From: an uncultured Bacteroidia bacterium | GTDB lineage: Bacteria; Bacteroidota; Bacteroidia; Bacteroidales; CAJPTX01 | Assembly: GCA_938038735.1 (NCBI GenBank) | Contig: CALHSW010000022.1 | Span: 1-44,591 of the forward strand | DNA length: 44,591 nt | Direction of reading: 5' to 3' | Part shown: positions 40,384-44,591 of the stretch, piece after piece | How the letters are laid out: every line of letters starts with the position of its first letter | Position numbering within the stretch: the stretch's first letter is position 1 | Made by a program: the position numbers and the translations under genes | Notes under the pieces: generated by a model | What the model was told of the DNA's origin: nothing | Database searches by the model: none | The model's input: the letters and a program-made list of their open reading frames with translations, nothing else

Positions 40384-41265
40384 ATGGTCTATATAATCGG
40401 GGGCAAGAGGGTAGCGAAGCGGTATAGAGCCACCCTGCTGTCGGTGTGTCTACTCAGCTTTGCACTCTGCATGCTACCAACCCCCTCACGCTGCGGGCAG
40501 CGGGGTCTAGAGCAGCAGATGCGTTCGTCGACCGATACGCTATTCAATCAAATCGACAGCAAGGGGCGCAAACAGGGCTTTTGGGAAAAGCATTACCGCA
40601 ACGGCAAGGTAGCCTATCGGGCGCAGTTCCGTGACGGCCGCCCCGTTGGGCGTACCCAAAGGTACAATGAGAAGGGCATCCTTATCGCCGACCTTCGGCA
40701 CGCCCCATCTGGTTCTCTATCAAGAGCTAAGATATACGATGACGAGGGCAATTTGATTGCCGTTGGGAATTACTACAATCAGGTTAAGGACAGCGTTTGG
40801 ACGCTCTACTCCAACGGCTGCGTCGTGGCGCGTGAAGGGTATTCCCGCGGAGTGAAGGATGGGACATGGGAACGCTACTCCGATGGTGGCCGCTTAGCAT
40901 CCCGCGAACAGTGGCGCAATGGGGTGCTGGAGGGACGGCAGGAGGAGTACTTTGCCAATGGCAAGCTCCAGTCCTTTTGGACCGCCCATAACGGCCTGGA
41001 GGATGGGCCATCGGCAACGCTCTACACGTCGGGGCGCCCGCGCCTCAAGGGGCAGTTTGTAGGAGGGCTACGGGAGGGAGTTTGGATCCTATACGGTCTG
41101 GATGGGGCGGCAGAGGACACCCTCGTGTTTCAAAAAGGGAACCTCATACGGCAAAGCGTAAAATCTGACGTGGATGGGGCCATACGCACAATGTACCAAA
41201 ACATGGGAAAGCTGCACGAGCCAAGAGAGTCAGATGGGAATGTGCGTAGCGGAAGTCCCTACTAG
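40384..41265 (+). CDS. MORN/YwqK-like repeat protein, exported
   Basis: A 293-residue protein of unknown function. A hydrophobic N-terminal segment (about 17-35, LLSVCLLSFALCMLPTPS) indicates export or membrane anchoring. The rest is built from repeats of about 22 residues resembling MORN/YwqK units: GFWEKHYRNGKVAYRAQFRDG, DSVWTLYSNGCVVAREGYSRG, GTWERYSDGGRLASREQWRNG, GRQEEYFANGKLQSFWTAHNG and GPSATLYTSGRPRLKGQFVGG. Such proteins are often misnamed toxin-antitoxin components; no partner gene is present here. It lies 45 bases after the HIT gene. Confidence 0.82.
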   Translation: MVYIIGGKRVAKRYRATLLSVCLLSFALCMLPTPSRCGQRGLEQQMRSSTDTLFNQIDSKGRKQGFWEKHYRNGKVAYRAQFRDGRPVGRTQRYNEKGILIADLRHAPSGSLSRAKIYDDEGNLIAVGNYYNQVKDSVWTLYSNGCVVAREGYSRGVKDGTWERYSDGGRLASREQWRNGVLEGRQEEYFANGKLQSFWTAHNGLEDGPSATLYTSGRPRLKGQFVGGLREGVWILYGLDGAAEDTLVFQKGNLIRQSVKSDVDGAIRTMYQNMGKLHEPRESDGNVRSGSPY

Positions 41266-41382
41266 TAGATTGCCTCGACCATCAGCGCAGGTGCGCAGGG
41301 AGGAACGATTAGTGAAAATTGGCGAGTCCTACTGCATGCAGCGCGCTTTAGCACATAGCGAAGAAAGGCGAAGCAGCGGAAG

Positions 41383-42369
41383 ATGAATAGTATTGGAGTC
41401 GTTTTTCGTGTAAGCATCTGCGGGGAGTCGCATGGTCCCGCGCTGCTCGCTACCATTGACGGCGTGCCAGCCGGCATCCCTTTAACCCCAGAGAGCTTCC
41501 ATGATGCCATGGTGCGCAGGCAGGGTGAGGGGCAATTCGTCACGGCGCGCCGAGAGCCCGATGGGGTGGAAATTATTGCAGGGGTGTACAAGGATTTCAC
41601 TACGGGGGCCCCTATAGCGCTTATGATTGCGAACCGTGACGTACGCCCCAGCGATTACACCGCAATGCTCCAGCACCCCCGCCCGGGGCATGCCGACCTG
41701 GTGGCACGCATGCGGTACTGCGGGCGCAACGACCCTCGGGGCGGTGGCGTTTTCTCGGGGCGCCTCACCGCGGCGATGGTTGCCGCAGGCACGATAGCTA
41801 AAAAGGTGCTCACTCCCGCCGCGCTTCGCGGAGAGCTAGTGCAGGTTGGACCTTCAACGGTACGAGAAGAATGGGGCGCGCTGCTTGCAGAGGCCTCCTC
41901 GCAGGGAGACTCCCTGGGCGGAGTCGTGGAGCTGCGTGGCACCGGGTTGCCCTTAGGGGTTGGAGAGCCCCCATTTGATGGAGTGGAACCCCACCTTGCA
42001 CGAGCCCTAATGGCTATACCGGGGGCGCGTGGCGTGGAGTTTGGCGATGGCTTCGCGGGAGCAGCCATGCGGGGGTCAGAACACAACGATTCGTACACCG
42101 ATGCGGTGGGCCATACGGCAACGAACCACGCCGGCGGGGCAAATGGCGGTATGACCAACGGGAACGACCTTGTGGTTCGTGTAGCCTTTAAGCCGACTCC
42201 CTCCATTGCAAAGCCACAGGTTAGCTTCAATCTTGAGCACGGCCAAATGGAAACGCTACGTATCAAAGGGCGCCATGATGTATGCTTTGCACTCCGGACT
42301 CCCGTAATTGTGGAGAGCTATGCCGCCGTTGCTCTTGCCGATTTGCTTCTCCGACGCAAAGCCAATTAA
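41383..42369 (+). CDS. aroC: Chorismate synthase
   Basis: A 328-residue FMN-dependent lyase that makes chorismate from EPSP, the last shikimate step. The N-terminal ICGESHGPALLATIDGVPAG and the RPGHAD motif near residue 105 are diagnostic; FGDGFAGAAMRGSEHND and GRHDVCFALRTPVIVES follow. The central motif is GGGVFSGRLTAAMVAAG, the version I associate with the Firmicute-type enzyme (GGGHFSGRLTAP), and not the GGGRSSARET type usual in Bacteroidota. The protein is also about 30 residues shorter than the common form. No promoter was seen in the 117-base gap upstream. Confidence 0.93.
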   Translation: MNSIGVVFRVSICGESHGPALLATIDGVPAGIPLTPESFHDAMVRRQGEGQFVTARREPDGVEIIAGVYKDFTTGAPIALMIANRDVRPSDYTAMLQHPRPGHADLVARMRYCGRNDPRGGGVFSGRLTAAMVAAGTIAKKVLTPAALRGELVQVGPSTVREEWGALLAEASSQGDSLGGVVELRGTGLPLGVGEPPFDGVEPHLARALMAIPGARGVEFGDGFAGAAMRGSEHNDSYTDAVGHTATNHAGGANGGMTNGNDLVVRVAFKPTPSIAKPQVSFNLEHGQMETLRIKGRHDVCFALRTPVIVESYAAVALADLLLRRKAN

Positions 42370-42434
42370 TGGGTGCCTCTCGCATCCTATCAGCAAGGTA
42401 TTTCCTCCCATTCGTGCGGCAAAGAAAAAAAGTG

Positions 42435-42442
42435 TAACTTTG
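42435..42442 (+). promoter_or_regulatory. Bacteroidota -7 element upstream of pckA
   Basis: TAACTTTG fits TAnnTTTG; a TTCG at 42411-42414 could serve as a weak -33. The pckA ATG is 60 bases downstream. Confidence 0.6.
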
Positions 42443-42501
42443 CAGCGGAGAAGAGTTTTATGATTGGGTTTAGAGATTAAAAACAAACAACAGGCAAAGA
42501 G

Positions 42502-44115
42502 ATGGCAGTAGATCTTTCGAAATACGGGATAAAGGATCCCATAGAAATAATACACAATCCCTCCTACGACCTGCTCTACAAGCTGGAGCTGGACGACAAG
42601 CTGGTAGGGTTTGAGCGTGGCCAATTGACCGAGCTAGGCGCGATAAACGTTGACACGGGAATATTTACGGGTCGCTCCCCGAAGGATAAGTACATCGTCA
42701 AGAACGAGGAGACGTCGAAGCACGTTTGGTGGCACGAGGAGGGGAAGAAGAGTTCTGACAATAAGCCCATGACGCAGGAGACGTGGGAGTACCTGAAGCA
42801 GATAAGCGCGAAGCAGCTAAGCGGAAAGAAGCTCTTCGTGTCGGACTGCTTCTGCGGTGCAAACGAAAACACGCGTATCAAGGTGCGTTTCATCGCGGAG
42901 GTGGCATGGCAGGCACATTTTGTGAAGAACATGTTTATACGCCCCACGGAGGAGGAGCTGAAGAGCTTTGAGCCAGACTTCGTGGTGCTAGTGGCCTCAA
43001 AGACGCAGAACGACAAGTGGAAGGAGCAGGGGCTGAACAGCGAGGTGTTCGCGGCATTCCACATCACGGAGCGCATGGCTTGCATCGGCGGCACGTGGTA
43101 CGGCGGCGAGATGAAGAAGGGTATCTTCTCCATGATGAACTATTTCCTACCGCTCCGCGGCATGGCCTCTATGCACTGCAGCGCGAACATGGGGAAAAAG
43201 GGCGATGTGGCGATATTCTTCGGCCTTTCAGGCACGGGAAAAACCACGCTGTCAGCAGACCCGAACCGTGAGCTGATAGGTGATGATGAGCACGGATGGG
43301 ACGATAACGGCGTGTTTAACTTTGAGGGGGGCTGCTACGCGAAGTGCATTGACTTAGACCCGAAGAAGGAGCCCGATATTTACGGCGCAATACGCCGTGA
43401 CGCGCTGCTCGAGAACCTCGATGTGGATGCGAATGGGAAGATTGACTTCTCCTCAAAGAAGAAGACGGAGAACACCCGGGTGTCGTATCCTATCTACCAT
43501 ATTGACAACATCGTGAAGCCGGTGTCAAAGGGAGGCCACGCGAAGAACGTGATTTTCCTTACCGCCGATGCTTTCGGCGTGCTGCCCCCGGTGTCCATGC
43601 TAACGCCAGACCAAATGCAGTACCACTTCTTGAGCGGGTTTACCGCAAAGCTTGCTGGTACAGAGCGCGGTATCACGGAGCCACAGCCAACCTTTAGCAG
43701 CTGCTTTGGGCAGGCGTTCCTTACGCTGCACCCAACGGAGTATGCACGCGAGCTGGTGAAGAAGGTGAATCAGCACGACTCAAGGGCCTACTTGGTTAAC
43801 ACGGGGTGGATTGGCGGTGCCTACGGCGTGGGCAAGCGTATCGACCTCCCGTCAACACGCGCCATTATTGATGCTATCCTACACGGCGATTTGATCGACG
43901 CGGAGTACGAGGTGCTTCCTATCTTTAACCTGCGCATACCTAAGAGCGTAGCGCGAGTTGACGCAAAGATGCTGAACCCACGCAACGCATGGTCTAACCC
44001 CGCGGATTGGGAGAAGGCGGCACGCGCGTTGGCAGAGAAGTTTATAGCGAACTTTAAGAACTTCACCGACAACGAGGCGGGTAAGCGTTTGGTGGCGGCA
44101 GGACCTCAGCTCTAA
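42502..44115 (+). CDS. pckA: Phosphoenolpyruvate carboxykinase (ATP)
   Basis: A 537-residue enzyme interconverting oxaloacetate and PEP with ATP/ADP; in fermenting Bacteroidales it commonly runs toward oxaloacetate to feed succinate formation. The phosphate-binding loop is FFGLSGTGKTTLSADP near residue 240, followed by the metal site IGDDEHGWDDNGVFNFEGGCYAK. The substrate-binding RSPKDKY is near the N-terminus and TAKLAGTERGITEPQPTFSSCFG near the C-terminal third. Full length. It has its own -7 element and a strong terminator. Codon use looks strongly biased, consistent with high expression; that is an impression, not a calculation. Confidence 0.98.
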   Translation: MAVDLSKYGIKDPIEIIHNPSYDLLYKLELDDKLVGFERGQLTELGAINVDTGIFTGRSPKDKYIVKNEETSKHVWWHEEGKKSSDNKPMTQETWEYLKQISAKQLSGKKLFVSDCFCGANENTRIKVRFIAEVAWQAHFVKNMFIRPTEEELKSFEPDFVVLVASKTQNDKWKEQGLNSEVFAAFHITERMACIGGTWYGGEMKKGIFSMMNYFLPLRGMASMHCSANMGKKGDVAIFFGLSGTGKTTLSADPNRELIGDDEHGWDDNGVFNFEGGCYAKCIDLDPKKEPDIYGAIRRDALLENLDVDANGKIDFSSKKKTENTRVSYPIYHIDNIVKPVSKGGHAKNVIFLTADAFGVLPPVSMLTPDQMQYHFLSGFTAKLAGTERGITEPQPTFSSCFGQAFLTLHPTEYARELVKKVNQHDSRAYLVNTGWIGGAYGVGKRIDLPSTRAIIDAILHGDLIDAEYEVLPIFNLRIPKSVARVDAKMLNPRNAWSNPADWEKAARALAEKFIANFKNFTDNEAGKRLVAAGPQL

Positions 44116-44157
44116 ACGTTGAGAAGCCGAGGAGCTTGTAAAAACTCGTATTGAGTG

Positions 44158-44197
44158 AGGAGCTACGGCGGCGGGTAAGCCGCTGTAGCTCCTTTTT
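44158..44197 (+). terminator. Rho-independent terminator of pckA
   Basis: AGGAGCTACGGCGG (44158-44171) pairs with CCGCTGTAGCTCCT (44180-44193) with one G-T pair, followed by TTTTT. It lies about 45 bases past the pckA stop. Confidence 0.92.
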
Positions 44198-44223
44198 CAA
44201 TACCTAGCGAACATCTAAATGAG

Positions 44224-44591
44224 ATGAACCAAAAGAAGGAGTTTATATACAACACGTTTCGCATCGCAGCGTACGCCGATAGGTACGCTGCGATTGGCAA
44301 TGCGGAGGATGCCAACCGTTGGGCAGAAGAGATCAAGAAGAACGACTACGCTTTTTACATCGTAGGCGGGGGGAGCAACGTGCTGTTTACAGAGGATTTT
44401 GCAGGAGTAATACTCCATCCATCCGACACGTCACTATCAATTACGGAAGAGTCTCCAACACAGGTAGTAATACGGGTAGGTGCAGGTAAAAACTGGGACG
44501 AACTCGTGGCATTCACCTGCGATAGAGGATGGTGGGGAATGGAGAATCTATCTGGTATTCCTGGGAATGTTGGAGCAAGCCCCGTGCAAAA
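44224..44591 (+). CDS. murB: UDP-N-acetylenolpyruvoylglucosamine reductase MurB, 5' part
   Basis: The first 122 codons of a FAD enzyme that reduces UDP-GlcNAc-enolpyruvate to UDP-MurNAc in peptidoglycan synthesis; the gene runs off the right edge. The start MNQKKEFIYNTFRIAAYADR matches the MurB N-terminus. The FAD-binding pattern FYIVGGGSNVLFTEDFAGVIL and the GMENLSGIPGNVGASPVQ segment are diagnostic. An upstream ATG at 44219 is closed by TGA after two codons, so 44224 is the start. Confidence 0.95.
   Translation, partial: MNQKKEFIYNTFRIAAYADRYAAIGNAEDANRWAEEIKKNDYAFYIVGGGSNVLFTEDFAGVILHPSDTSLSITEESPTQVVIRVGAGKNWDELVAFTCDRGWWGMENLSGIPGNVGASPVQ

Noticed and set aside
40384..41265. Toxin-antitoxin component call for the MORN/YwqK-like protein
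   Set aside because: The name comes from automatic annotation of this repeat class; no partner gene is adjacent and the protein is exported.
41655..42266. 203-residue minus-strand ORF inside aroC
   Set aside because: Antisense shadow of chorismate synthase; low-complexity composition and no promoter.
42576..43133. 185-residue minus-strand ORF inside pckA
   Set aside because: Antisense shadow of the PEP carboxykinase gene.

Overview
The window looks like chromosome of a Bacteroidales (phylum Bacteroidota) bacterium with moderately high GC. Supporting signs are the phylum-type promoters (-7 TAnnTTTG, often with a TTTG/TTG element about 19 bases upstream), a PorZ-like type IX secretion protein and a secreted protein with a type IX C-terminal sorting domain, a BspA-like leucine-rich-repeat protein, a two-component-type propeller/SpoIIE regulator, a duplicated-ExbD proton-channel operon, ATP-type PEP carboxykinase and the DXP-route B6 enzyme PdxB. 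No phage, transposase, CRISPR array or plasmid gene was seen.

Layout. Positions 1-1446 carry the 5' part of a tRNA-Phe and an acetyl-CoA acetyltransferase, both on the minus strand. A 1.16 kb gene-poor gap with a 48-bp near-perfect palindrome follows. From 2608 to 8969 there is a tight plus-strand run: lepB, nth, a DUF2147 protein, an ABC-F ATPase, rlmB and pdxB. From 9027 to 15972 the genes are on the minus strand: recQ with its own promoter; rng-dsbD; and an HU/IHF-like protein followed by a 29-residue, very basic, ribosomal-type peptide too short for usual ORF calling. A plus-strand TPR protein (16329-18254) converges on a minus-strand group rdgB-porZ-recO, preceded by a tandem universal stress protein. 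The BspA-like secreted LRR protein (23201-25729) stands alone between its own promoter and a hairpin.

From 26164 to 28098 is a three-gene lysine-fermentation operon: CoA-transferase alpha subunit, 3-aminobutyryl-CoA ammonia-lyase and 3-keto-5-aminohexanoate cleavage enzyme. It has a clear promoter and terminator but no CoA-transferase beta subunit. The thiolase at the left edge could feed or drain the same acetoacetyl-CoA pool. Next come exbB, an unknown four-helix membrane protein and two exbD genes, with tRNA-Ser(GGA) upstream. A sensor/phosphatase gene at 31687-35081 is split in two by a one-base frame change exactly at the linker before its SpoIIE domain.

The right end is on the plus strand: speA (preceded by the second copy of the 48-bp palindrome), a TatD-like hydrolase, tcdA, greA, a HIT protein, a MORN/YwqK-like protein, a Firmicute-type aroC, pckA with terminator, and the start of murB running off the edge.

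Most of the window is housekeeping (DNA repair, RNA modification and processing, envelope, cofactor and amino-acid metabolism). The points most worth a second look are the dispersed palindrome, the split propeller/SpoIIE gene, the incomplete CoA-transferase operon, the hidden small basic protein gene and the unknown membrane protein inside the ExbB/ExbD cluster. I did not find a clearly new defence or mobile system.
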